Part shown: piece after piece, positions 31,064-43,287 of the stretch
Position numbering within the stretch: the stretch's first letter is position 1
Layout of the letters: every line of letters starts with the position of its first letter
NCBI GenBank assembly: GCA_036897485.1
Contig: JAYMTF010000242.1
Location: 1-43,287, forward strand
Direction of reading: 5' to 3'
From: Pelargonium nanum
Taxonomy: Eukaryota > Streptophyta > Magnoliopsida > Geraniales > Geraniaceae
Length of the DNA: 43,287 nucleotides
Notes under the pieces: model-generated
What the model was told of the DNA's origin: nothing
The model's input: the letters and a program-made list of their open reading frames with translations, nothing else
Database searches by the model: none
Translations under genes and position numbers: made by a program

Positions 31064-33164
31064 TTAACCGCTTTGTGTCCATATCTTGATGTTATTCTCA
31101 ATTCCGCAGCTAGCAAGTGCCATGGCACGAGGATGACACTCGATGCAGTTCACCACATGCTCATCCGCTTTCATGCTGCGAACGAGCTCTCCACTCTTGT
31201 TCCATATGAACATGTTGCCACAATCAGATCCACTCCCCACATATTCGCATTTAGGCCCAACAAAACAAACGCCCTTCACTGTTTTGCGGTTCTTGTGACC
31301 CTTATAAACTCGGAGAGCTTCATTATCATCGGCAGGAATATGGGTTGGGGTGGGACCTAGTCCCATATCTGGTGAGAAAAGATAGATGAATTCGTCCAAG
31401 TAGGAGACAAGAAGTTCACTTTTGTCCGAGAAGCTCAATCCTGTGATTCCAACTTCTGAATTGCCCCTTAAATGTGGAGGGCAGAAGCAATCGATTGGTT
31501 GACCAATTTGATCAGCTGAGCCATCCCATTTGTACTTTCGGGTATCATAAAGGCGAGCATAATCGTTGGATCCTCCAACTGCTAATATGCTCGGGTTATT
31601 CGGATCAATAGTAATTGCATAAAGACGATTATCCAATGGCTTGGTTGTACTTGTATGGTTCATTTGATGACATGCAAGTTCTGTAGCAGCACCGGTTCTT
31701 AGATCAAACTGCAACCATATTGGCAACGGTCACATATATGGCCATATAAGATTAGGATGTAAATTAAACTATGAGATCACCACAGTTGTGCTATCAATAA
31801 ATGTTAAAGCTCGTTGTAAAAGAGGCGACATAAATGATTCGAGTAAAGAAGTAGCAAAGGTAAGCGTAACTCACTTGCATAACCAATCCATCCTCACCAC
31901 AGGTATAAAAGATATGAGGACTGCCAGGCTCAATAACCAACTTATGAGCCCGTCCCTGGTGTTTGGCCAACAATGTGGTCTCCACTGGTCCACCTTCCAG
32001 TATCCGAGCATGTCTCACCTAAATTCATCAAACAAACACAATTCCAAATTCACGACACACAAGCAATTAGGTCATTAACGTTGCTCATTCATAGCGAAAC
32101 AAAGGAGCACTTCAACAGGATATGAAGTGAAAGCATCAACAAACATAATGAATAATCACAGATAAAGATTTTACTTAGAAATGTTCAAAGCATTTCAATT
32201 TTAAAGGATGGAGCTTTTCAGACTCCAGAACATAGCATAAAGGCATTAATTACCTGACCATCAGCAGCGCAGGTAACAATGCTTCGATCATCAGTGTGAG
32301 GCATGAACTTCACTTGGAAAACATTGTTACCATGACCTGAAGGAAACGAGAGCTTGACATGACCAGTTTCCCAATCCCAGAGTATTACCTGCCGGTCATC
32401 AGAGCCCGATGCTAAAATATCTCCATCCGCATTAAAGTTCAATGTGTTCACACAACCTGTATGCCCTTCCAGCTTTCTGTAGCTATCAAGCTGTCGAACG
32501 AGATCCTGATATGCATAAGAGATCATCGCACCAATAAGCTAAGTACAAGTTGGAATCAATATGTTACTTTAAATTAAAAAGTTTGAACCTTTTCATCACT
32601 TCAAGCATTCATTATTTTCTCTCATATGATGCAATTTTTACATCCATCTTCTTGTTCTATAAACAGTTAGCCCAAAGAAATGATACAACTAAGCACATCT
32701 AGACATTTGAACTGAGCTCAGCTGGTTCGGAACACAATAGCTCAAACATTTTTTACCCTTTTGGGAAAGACAGAGATGAGGCTTCTCAATATTTCCCCCA
32801 TGGAAATCAAAATTCCACAACTGTCTTATGGATTGGTCAGCAAATTGTGTAAATCCCACAGATCCTTAATCCCTCGACTAAAATTTCTGATTGAAGGTTA
32901 TTGAGTGGTAGATGGATCATCTTATAAAAACAAGTTTTGAGACTATTTGCTAATAATTTTGTAACCAGCCAGACCAAATGAGTGAGGCTTCTTCATAAGG
33001 ACCCAACACTGAACAGTCCCAATCCAAATCCCCAAATTAGGAATAAATTAGTTTGATGACAACTAAAATAACACACAAAATTGAGCAAATTAATTAAGAG
33101 CAAAGCAATCAAAATTCCCAAATAGATACTGAAATTGGAAATAACCACTTGCCTCTGTTTCCAT
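31064..33164 (-). CDS. DCAF8-like WD40 repeat protein, shortened at both ends
   Basis: Three exons are clear and in frame: 32254-32505, 31875-32018 and 31064-31708 (347 codons including the stop). They encode WD40 repeats of the DDB1-CUL4-associated factor 8 family: HTGCVNTLNFNADGDILASG, DDRQVILWDWETGHVKLSF, MPHTDDRSIVTCAADGQV, HQGRAHKLVIEPGSPHIFYT, FDLRTGAATEL, YARLYDTRKYKWDG, YKGHKNRKTVKGVCFVGPKC and NNIKIWTQ. Such proteins are substrate receptors of CUL4-DDB1 ubiquitin ligases, using WDxR-type motifs. Typical plant members are about 450-500 residues, with roughly 40 more N-terminal residues and a C-terminal tail after IKIWTP. Here the protein stops at IKIWTQSG. The start is uncertain: ATG at 33164 with a GC-AG intron (33153 to 32505) gives METE|DLVRQL, fitting the family's SEDLV; an ATG at 32526 reading straight into the exon is the alternative. 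Confidence 0.78.
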
Positions 33165-34065
33165 GGGAGGTGATGCTGTAACCAATCTTGGTTTGATGAA
33201 GTTTCAGGAACAGATAAAGATGTAGCAACATCTCAAGTCTTAACAAGATGGTCATTTCCTTTGGAGGAAAAAGTCAATTCTTGCTTGACTTGGAAACCCA
33301 ATAATACATGTAAGAAAGCAAAACCACAAAGAGAAAACAAGAGACAGTCCACTGAGATTCAGTTGAAACCAAAAACTCTTATAAACTAATGCTAATTCTT
33401 AACTGTTAATAGCATTCATTAAGATTTCTTTCCCTCACAGAGTTAATTGGTTCCACCAAAATTCTATCCACTTTCTTTTCCTCTATACTTTAGGGATATA
33501 TGTGTTTTTTAATTATAAAATAAAGAATACGTGTCACAAGAATTGCTGAATAGATCAAAGCAGGTTGGGTCAAGCGGTTAAAGTGCTTAAATTTTTTTAG
33601 AGGTCTCAGATTCGAGTCTCCCTGCATGCGGTATGAGTCGGGTTGTTTGGGGTTATAGGGGAGAGCTACCCCATGTTGTTTAGCTCAACTGATAAAAAAA
33701 ATATAATTACTGAATATACTTTATAAATTCTAGAATGCTGAAATACATGAAGTTCAAGCCAATTTATAAGCTAAAATTTCAAGATCACAAGACCTAGTTA
33801 TGTGTCTTGATCATCGACCTGTCAAATTTCACGTGATTTCGATATCGTTTTCGACTTGTGCAACTGTTGCTACGTCATAAATTAAACTAATATAAAAATT
33901 AGACATCGGTCAACAGTATTCTTTTATTTTTTAATTCATAAATATATTTGGGGTCATAACAGTCAGTGAAAAATTTGGTGGGATGATGAGACAACAAGTA
34001 CCGACCTTCTGTTATGTTTCTGTATATAGGCAACGAATCCAATTTCAGAAGCAGAGAAAAAAGAA
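33165..34065. other. Divergent intergenic region between WD40 and F-box genes
   Basis: This is the shared 5' flank of two divergent genes. I searched the minus strand for the missing DCAF8 N-terminal exon and found none. It contains the SINE at 33541-33716. Confidence 0.55.
33541..33716 (+). mobile_element. tRNA-derived SINE with target-site duplication
   Basis: The body, 33553-33704, has GGGTCAAGCGGTTAAAGTGC as a tRNA-Leu/Ser-like A box and CAGATTCGAGTCTCCC as a B box about 33 nt later. A tRNA-unrelated part follows and ends in an A-rich tail (GATAAAAAAAATAT). It is flanked by AATTGCTGAATA (33541-33552) and AATTACTGAATA (33705-33716), an 11 of 12 match, the expected duplication. I cannot name the family. 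Confidence 0.7.
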
Positions 34066-35175
34066 ATGTCCGACTACATCCCCCAAGAAGTGGTGGTCGA
34101 AATCCTCCTCCGGCTTCCCGTCAAATCGCTCTTGCGATTCAGGTGCGTTTCCAAATCATGGTGCTCTCTCATTTCCCATCCCAATTTCATTTCCATGCAA
34201 ACCCATTTCGCCACCACTCACCAAAACGACAACACCCCCATCCTCCTCCGCCACTACTCTCTCCTCAAGAACAAGGAGCTCTTCTCTCTCCACCACGTCC
34301 TCGACGACATGTCCATCAAGCAGTGCCATGAACTCGATTGCCCTTTTATCAGCTGCGGCGTCTATTTCAGAATCGTCGGTTCCTGTAATGGCCTCTTGTG
34401 TTTGTCCAATACTACCTCTGTGATTCTCTGGAATCCTGCAATTAGGAGATCTATAACCTGCCCTGTGCCTGAAATTAGTGTGCCCAGTGAATATAAGTCT
34501 GTTTATGGATTTGGGTTTGATCCATTGAGCAATGATTATAAGGTGGTTAGGGTTGTGTATGGTCTTGGGGTTCTGCCTCAAGTCCAGATTTTTCAGCTGG
34601 CCACTAGGGATTGGAGGGGCATTGGTGCTGCCTCTCCTCCTTATTCGGTTTCGAATCATTGTTCTCAGGCTTTTGTGAATGGGGCTGTTCATTGGGTTGG
34701 GTACAACCCTGATGAGGCTGATGATGGTTCTCGCCGATTTGTGGTGGTCTCGTTTCATATGACCGAGGAAGTGCTCCGGGAAATGGAGTTTCCGGATGGC
34801 GTGGCGATTGAGTGCTTGCAAGACTTTGCTGTGGTGGTGTCTGAGGAGTTGCTTACTTTGGTACAGCACATGAGGAGCAGGCAATCCATTGCTTACTTTG
34901 ATAGTTGCTGCATTTGGGTGATGAGCGAGTATGGTGACTCTAGGTCTTGGGTTAGGAAGTTCAATGTTGATCTTGGATTCTGGGATGGGATAGGAATAAC
35001 ATTAGGCTTCTGCAAGAATAATCATATTCTATTAGCGACCGGTGTAGGGGAGTTGATTTTGTATGACCTTGATAGCCAAAGCATCAGTTTTGTTGGAATC
35101 TACGGCCCTGTATGCTCTTTTTTCATGGATACTTATGTGGAGAGTCTACTTTTACTCAACAAAGTATCAAATTGA
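34066..35175 (+). CDS. F-box protein (F-box associated/kelch type, CPR30/At3g23880-like)
   Basis: An intronless 369-residue protein. The F-box at 5-48 reads IPQEVVVEILLRLPVKSLLR, then FRCVSKSWCSLISHPNFISM, and would bind SKP1/ASK proteins in an SCF ubiquitin ligase. The rest is an F-box-associated beta-propeller-like region: GSCNGLLCLSNTTSVILWNP, AIRRSITCPVPEI and YGFGFDPLSNDYKVVRVVY are the usual blade-1 and blade-2 motifs, followed by FVNGAVHWVGYN and a C-terminal section with WVMSEYGDSRSWVRKF. The length is ordinary for the family. The substrate is unknown. The start is the ATG right before the F-box, with a purine-rich leader. The family expands fast in plants, so orthology cannot be claimed. 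Confidence 0.93.
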   Translation: MSDYIPQEVVVEILLRLPVKSLLRFRCVSKSWCSLISHPNFISMQTHFATTHQNDNTPILLRHYSLLKNKELFSLHHVLDDMSIKQCHELDCPFISCGVYFRIVGSCNGLLCLSNTTSVILWNPAIRRSITCPVPEISVPSEYKSVYGFGFDPLSNDYKVVRVVYGLGVLPQVQIFQLATRDWRGIGAASPPYSVSNHCSQAFVNGAVHWVGYNPDEADDGSRRFVVVSFHMTEEVLREMEFPDGVAIECLQDFAVVVSEELLTLVQHMRSRQSIAYFDSCCIWVMSEYGDSRSWVRKFNVDLGFWDGIGITLGFCKNNHILLATGVGELILYDLDSQSISFVGIYGPVCSFFMDTYVESLLLLNKVSN

Positions 35176-37986
35176 GTGTCATGTAAAGATAAAAGAGAAA
35201 GAAGGATGTTCAACTGGTAAATTTTTTACTTGTCTTTGATTGTTGCACAGCTTATATTGCTACAATTTTGTTTAAAGTTTGTACTAATGTCTCTTTCGAA
35301 TGCTAATTCATTGATGTTACTTTATAACTTAGTTTTATTGTATCTTTTGTGCACAACGTTAGGAGTATTGTTTCTATACCCACACATGTTATATTTCAAC
35401 ATCTCACATGGGTTGACCCTGTGTTCTCAGGGCTATTGGACAAGCAAGTATAGAGTTTGGACAACAGATGGAAAGGTAAAAACTATTGCTTTGTGCCTAC
35501 TTTACCTTTTGTGTTTAATCACTTTGTGAAAGGAGGTGAGTGGAACTCCTTACTCATATTGATTAGATGAGTTTTAGTTGTTGTTTTTACTCTTGTGAAT
35601 CACCAGAGACTAATAATATTTAACAAACTAGTTATTAAGATTAATTAATTTGATTATCAAAATGCCGTCGAATTGATTGCTTTATCTGCTGCTGTTTTCT
35701 GAGTCTAATTCTACTATAATTTCCTGAAGGCGGGTTTAATATTCATATTGATGAATATACTTTGCCGAAGTGGACTTGAGTGGTTAGCTCAAACCAAGTA
35801 CCAAGATTAGGTCATTAAATTAAAGATGAAGTTATAGCATGTGTATTGAGTATATTCATTGATTGTAGATTGCTGAACTCCGTTCTAGTTACACAACTAT
35901 GTGTGCATATATTTATGTTGGTGAATGAAATAAAGGATTCATAGCGTGCATTTATATCTGATACTGCATGCTTCCAAAGAATATTTAACTTGGAGCTTCT
36001 TCTTTTTTATTGACTTATGATTTTTAGATAGAATGTAACACCATCTACTCTTAAAGATCTCAAAAGCTGGATGTTGGGAGGAAAGTAACATTTTACTTGT
36101 TCAAGCGCAGTATTTATATGCTTTATATGGTGATTCATGATGTTGGTCTTGTGACCTGCTATCTCTCTTATTTAGTCATAGCCTTAAAACTCAAGTATGG
36201 ATGTACATACATGGGAGATTAGAGTCTGATCATCAAGGCAAGATCATCGATAACTCTATATATACATTACTGACTGAATTGTCACTGGCTTGATTTCATC
36301 CTCAAAAATGGGTTGTGAACTTGTGATGGCTAGAATCAGGGAAATGATCATAATGGCTAGTATGAGTTCTCATATTAAAATTTAAAGACCATCTGGTGAT
36401 ATTTGTATTTGCTTGATCTAATCTAGTTGCTGCAGTTGATATGGAGATTTCTTTTCGGTAATAGCTGATATGGGGATTTTTATTGCACTATTGCTCCCTT
36501 TGTTTTCAAATGTTGAGGAAACGAGAGGGAAAAAAAATTATCCTGTATTTGTTTTTGTCCAGTACCGTGACCTCTGCATGTCAGTGGCATAACTCATCAT
36601 AACAATTTCCCCTGCTTGTTGTTAATACCTGTATACCAAATACTAGTAACCCAACCCCCCAAGGCTGGGAGAGAGTCTTCAACTCCTAACTATGCTTGAC
36701 CTCTAAAAAAGAGGGAAAGGAGCATGAATGAAATTTGTGCAAACTTATGCATAATTTCAAGGGAAGGTATAATGTGATATAATATTGTGGAAATAGATGA
36801 AACATTTTCCTTCCTGATGCTTAGTATATCATGTTCATTGATATAGAAGCGGTCTTGACTTTACTGATTACTTTTAGGCATTTGGAATCCAGTGTATACT
36901 AACCTTTGTTGTTTGCGTTTAATCGATGCTCCAAAAAGAGAATATTCTTTAACTATAATTTCATAATGAAATTATACGCATGACTATGGTTTGTATACTG
37001 ATTAACAATTCATTTTGGATTCCTCTTATTTCTATGAACTTTGGTTGGCAGATGGCGTACAAATTTGGTTGGATTTATAAGAAGGTGGTGTTCTTAGTCA
37101 AATATAGAACAGGGCTGCGGCGGATATTAAGAGGCTGCACTCTGTGTATGTAGTAAAGCTTTCTTGTAGGCATACTATACTGTGTGGAGATAGTAGGAAG
37201 AACAATTATAATTGGGTTATTCATCATCAACTGCAACTGCAACTGCATGGAGGCTTCTCTGTTCCATTGGCAACAATTATTTGGTTGTAATGGTTGGCAT
37301 GGAAGTTGTGATCAGCTACAGATCTTATATATTCTTTGTTCAATGTTGTATTTATTCATCAAAATCTCTGAAAAGTATAATATTTTCGGGAGATTCTACC
37401 ATTGAATTATCAATTATATGCAATGTATAAGTTTGTGTGACATTATTTCTATATACATAAATATATGAAATCTTTTGTCCACTTATTACGTGCCCAAGTT
37501 AAATTCATTGTTGGTGAGGTTAATGGTTGAAGAAAGCATGGAATTATGTAGTAGACCATTAACATAATTTGTAGATTTAGTGAGAAAATGAAAACCGCAG
37601 CCTAATTTGACCATAGATATGACGACTCATTCTCATTATCCCTTCTATACGCTAATTATTTTCTGATCTATTAATCTTTAGGCTAAAACTTTTGTGACTA
37701 AAATGACATATATCACGGCAATTGGTACGCTTGGACGCATGAATAAATTGACACAAATGTAATAATAATACTAATACACTATTCATTATATGACCGAGTA
37801 ATTGCCACGAAAGCTTTCAGTGTCGGAGCTAACATGGAGTCTAAGTCTAAGTCAAAGTTGATGGAGGTCTTTGCATCTAATTCATTTATTTCAATTGGTC
37901 ACCTCTATATAAACCATACCTCAACTTCACAGATTTGCAAACCCAACACAAATAGCTGAAAATAATAATACTAATACAAAGCCACA
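35176..37986. other. Long intergenic region downstream of the F-box gene
   Basis: The left part is the F-box 3' UTR, perhaps spliced. Short frames such as 35230-35529 and 37184-37405 have no family signature. I see no clear transposon; C- and A-runs near 36650-36720 (CCAACCCCCCAAGGC) hint at an old insertion. The last 200 bases are the promoter of the secretory protein gene. Confidence 0.5.
37850..37913 (+). promoter_or_regulatory. Core promoter of the basic secretory protein gene: W-box and TATA box
   Basis: TATATAAA lies at 37906-37913, 74 bp before the start codon, a good TATA position for a short leader. AGTCAA at 37850-37855 is the reverse complement of TTGACT, a W-box bound by WRKY factors. 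A pathogen- or stress-induced gene would fit, as known for NtPRp27; that is inference. Confidence 0.55.
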
Positions 37987-38664
37987 ATGGTTCACAAAAT
38001 GCTCCTCCTTTCATGTCTCCTATTTTTCTCCGCTATGCAAGACGCTCTCGCAGTTGAGTATGTGGCAACCAATAACGCCGGAGATACCGCCGGCGGGGTC
38101 CGATACAACAACGAAATTGGCCTCGACTACAGCAAGCAGACCCTCTCCTCCGCCGCCGACTTCATATGGCGCCTCTTCCAGCAAAACACAGAGGCCGACC
38201 GGAAGAGCGTGGCCACGCTCACTCTCATAATCGAGACATTTGATGGCGTAGCCTTTGCCGTCAACAACGAGATCCACGTGAGCGCCAGCTACGTGGGCGG
38301 GTACTCCGGCGACCTGAAGAGGGAGATCACGGGGGTGCTGTACCACGAGTCCGTTCACATATGGCAGTGGAACGGGAACGGGAACGCGCCGGGAGGGTTG
38401 ATCGAAGGGATAGCAGATTACGTGAGACTGAAGGCAGGGTACGTGCCGAGCCACTGGGTGCAGTCCGGACAGGGCGACCGGTGGGACCAGGGGTACGATG
38501 TGACGGCGAGGTTTCTGGAGTACTGTAATGGGCTGAGAAATGGGTTCGTGGCTGAGCTGAACAAGAAGATGAGGAGTGGTTATAGTGAAGGCTATTTTGT
38601 TGAGCTTCTGGGGAAGGATGTGAACCAGCTGTGGACTGAGTACAAGGCCAACTTTGCCAAGTGA
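37987..38664 (+). CDS. Plant basic secretory protein, putative metallopeptidase (NtPRp27-like)
   Basis: An intronless 225-residue protein. Residues 1-22 form a signal peptide (hydrophobic core LLLSCLLFFSAM, cleavage likely after DALA), so the product enters the secretory pathway and probably the apoplast. The mature protein belongs to the BSP / 'peptidase of plants and bacteria' family (PF04450): VEYVATNNAGDTAGGVRYNN at the start, then the zinc motif YHESVHIWQWNGNG with His120, Glu121 and His124 (HExxH), then GGLIEGIADYVRLKAGY, which supplies the further acidic or zinc-binding residue, and YDVTARFLEYC. Tobacco NtPRp27 is induced by infection and wounding. The motif predicts gluzincin-like chemistry, but activity of plant members is poorly shown. 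A TATA box and W-box lie upstream. Length and domain order are normal. A 321-codon frame on the other strand is a shadow. Confidence 0.94.
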   Translation: MVHKMLLLSCLLFFSAMQDALAVEYVATNNAGDTAGGVRYNNEIGLDYSKQTLSSAADFIWRLFQQNTEADRKSVATLTLIIETFDGVAFAVNNEIHVSASYVGGYSGDLKREITGVLYHESVHIWQWNGNGNAPGGLIEGIADYVRLKAGYVPSHWVQSGQGDRWDQGYDVTARFLEYCNGLRNGFVAELNKKMRSGYSEGYFVELLGKDVNQLWTEYKANFAK

Positions 38665-39101
38665 GGCTTGCTTCCAATTGCTGCTCCTGGATAATTTATA
38701 ATATGCCACATATGCTTTAATGAGGAAAATAAATATTGTAATGTTACATTTTATCAAACAATAATATATACTAAGAAAATAAGGAATGGCAGTGAAGTTC
38801 ATCAAAGTTGCATACAAAATCTCAACCACCCATATACAAAACCAGCAAAAGACCATCCACAAAGTACTGAACATGGAACTCAATACAAAGCTTACTTCAA
38901 AATTGAATGTAAAAAGACCATATTCTCCATCTAAAATGATGCCAGAATGTTGCATTTTTAGTGCTCTAGGAACACGAATCATCAAGGAAAAGTAATTTTA
39001 TTATTTTTTGTACTGTCGAAGACACAAGTTACAATAGCAATTTCTCAAAGTAACAGAAGAACTCCTAGAAAACTCCATCCGGCCTTTTACCTGGTACTTT
39101 G
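38665..39101. other. Convergent 3' flanks of the secretory protein and MTK genes
   Basis: An AT-rich stretch with AATAAATATTG at about 38727, a likely polyadenylation region for the plus-strand gene. The right side is the MTK 3' UTR. No other feature is seen. Confidence 0.6.
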
Positions 39102-42662
<3,561 letters not shown>

Positions 42663-42999
42663 CGCGAAATGGTCTGACGGTGGTGGGAGGAGGAGGAGGG
42701 AGGGTTTTAAGGAGTTAGACCGGAGAGGCGGAGGCGTGAACAATGTTGGACATGAAAGCGAGAGATGCGGAGTGGGACCCAATGGGAGTTCATTGAACCT
42801 GGTCAGTTCAATTTTACTTCGAATCCCATTCTCGATGAAGTTTAACGGCGTTGGACTTAGGTGCTTTTGGTCGCAGCCGCCAGCGGTCTGTTCCAACTTT
42901 TCGTTAGGTTAAGGTCGTGCACGACCACATTTCAGGAAGACTGGACCAAGTAACAAAGTTTTCTTCTATTATTTTACAAAATAACATTAAAGATAATTT

Positions 43000-43140
43000 A
43001 TTAGTCTATAATTTTTAAAATGAGTGTTTTTATTTTTATTTCGAGAGATGCTAACAAATTTGTTATAAAGATATTATTGATAATTCGCGTAAAACTAATT
43101 ATTGAAAAGAGAAGATGACACTCATTTTGGGACGGATTGA
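43000..43140. mobile_element. Decayed Stowaway-like MITE
   Basis: The right arm GACACTCATTTTGGGACGGA matches the element end at 36-52. The left arm is much degraded, with only AAAATGAGTGT at about 43018 recognisable as its inverted counterpart. The boundaries are approximate. Confidence 0.45.
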
Positions 43141-43207
43141 ATACTTTCGAAACTAAAGACTTATTCAATATTGTTCGAACGATACTCACCTTTAAATTAA
43201 GGAAAAT

Positions 43208-43284
43208 GTTCCGTTTTGGTCCTATTAGTATTCAATTTGTTCCAAATTGGTCCTCATTTTGATTTTTGTTCCAATTTGGTCCTC
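43208..43284. repeat. Three spaced copies of a GTTCCAAATTGGTCCTC word
   Basis: GTTCCGTTTTGGTCCTAT (43208), GTTCCAAATTGGTCCTC (43239) and GTTCCAATTTGGTCCTC (43268) recur at 29-31 bp intervals and run into the window edge. Probably the edge of a larger tandem array or transposon terminus. Confidence 0.7.
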
Positions 43285-43287
43285 TTA

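Larger units (their letters stand above)
42663..43287. other. MTK promoter / 5' UTR and repeat-rich right edge
   Basis: Up to about 42950 is the MTK 5' UTR and promoter, purine/pyrimidine-skewed close to the start. Beyond that, only the two repeats listed separately are seen. No gene starts before the window ends. Confidence 0.55.

Noticed and set aside
34156..34884. A 242-codon minus-strand frame inside the F-box gene
   Set aside because: Antisense shadow of a well-conserved F-box coding region.
38020..38985. A 321-codon minus-strand frame across the secretory protein gene
   Set aside because: It is antisense to a clear signal-peptide/HExxH protein, has no domain, and runs through its 3' flank; a shadow of biased codon use.

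Overview
This is nuclear DNA from a flowering plant, most likely a eudicot and possibly an asterid; the clade below eudicot is a guess. The signs are GT-AG introns interrupting conserved plant proteins, AT-rich introns and intergenic DNA, plant-only families (PHD-type homeodomain, A3 cyclin, GH95 fucosidase, F-box, plant basic secretory protein, methylthioribose kinase), a eukaryotic tRNA-Ala, and small transposons of plant type. There is no operon, CRISPR array, prophage or organelle block.

Layout. 1-700 (+) holds the last two exons of a homeodomain gene. A partial duplication of its 3' flank follows, and one copy carries a small Mutator-like element. 1854-4891 (+) is a complete eight-exon A3-type cyclin with a GC-AG intron and a Stowaway-like MITE in its last intron. 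5927-6442 (-) is a one-finger C2H2 repressor-type factor. 6443-11080 has no convincing protein gene; its right part is probably the spliced 3' UTR of the NFD6-like mitochondrial gene at 11081-12150 (-). 12578-23402 (-) is a head-to-tail pair of complete ten-exon GH95 alpha-L-fucosidase genes. 25230-26819 (-) is an intronless conserved plant gene of unknown function. 27632-27704 is tRNA-Ala(AGC). 29534-30749 (+) is an atypical bHLH factor. 31064-33164 (-) is a shortened DCAF8-like WD40 gene. 34066-35175 (+) is an F-box gene. 37987-38664 (+) is a secreted HExxH basic secretory protein. 39102-42662 (-) is methylthioribose kinase.

The genes do not form one pathway. Themes that can be stated are: cell-wall fucose trimming (two fucosidases), SCF/CUL4 ubiquitin ligase adaptors (F-box and DCAF8-like), methionine salvage (MTK), apoplastic defence-type secretion (BSP) and transcription (homeodomain, C2H2, bHLH). 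Exon models were built by hand from splice signals, reading-frame phase and family conservation. In all multi-exon genes except the 5' end of the DCAF8-like gene, every junction keeps frame to the stop.

I found no undescribed multi-gene system. The items most worth a second look are: the diverged fucosidase pair, in which one copy has a changed residue beside the active-site asparagines; the shortened DCAF8-like gene; the Mutator-like MITE whose empty site survives in the neighbouring duplicate; a tandem (NAGNAG) acceptor plus 3'-UTR intron in the NFD6-like gene; and three different tRNA-derived elements.
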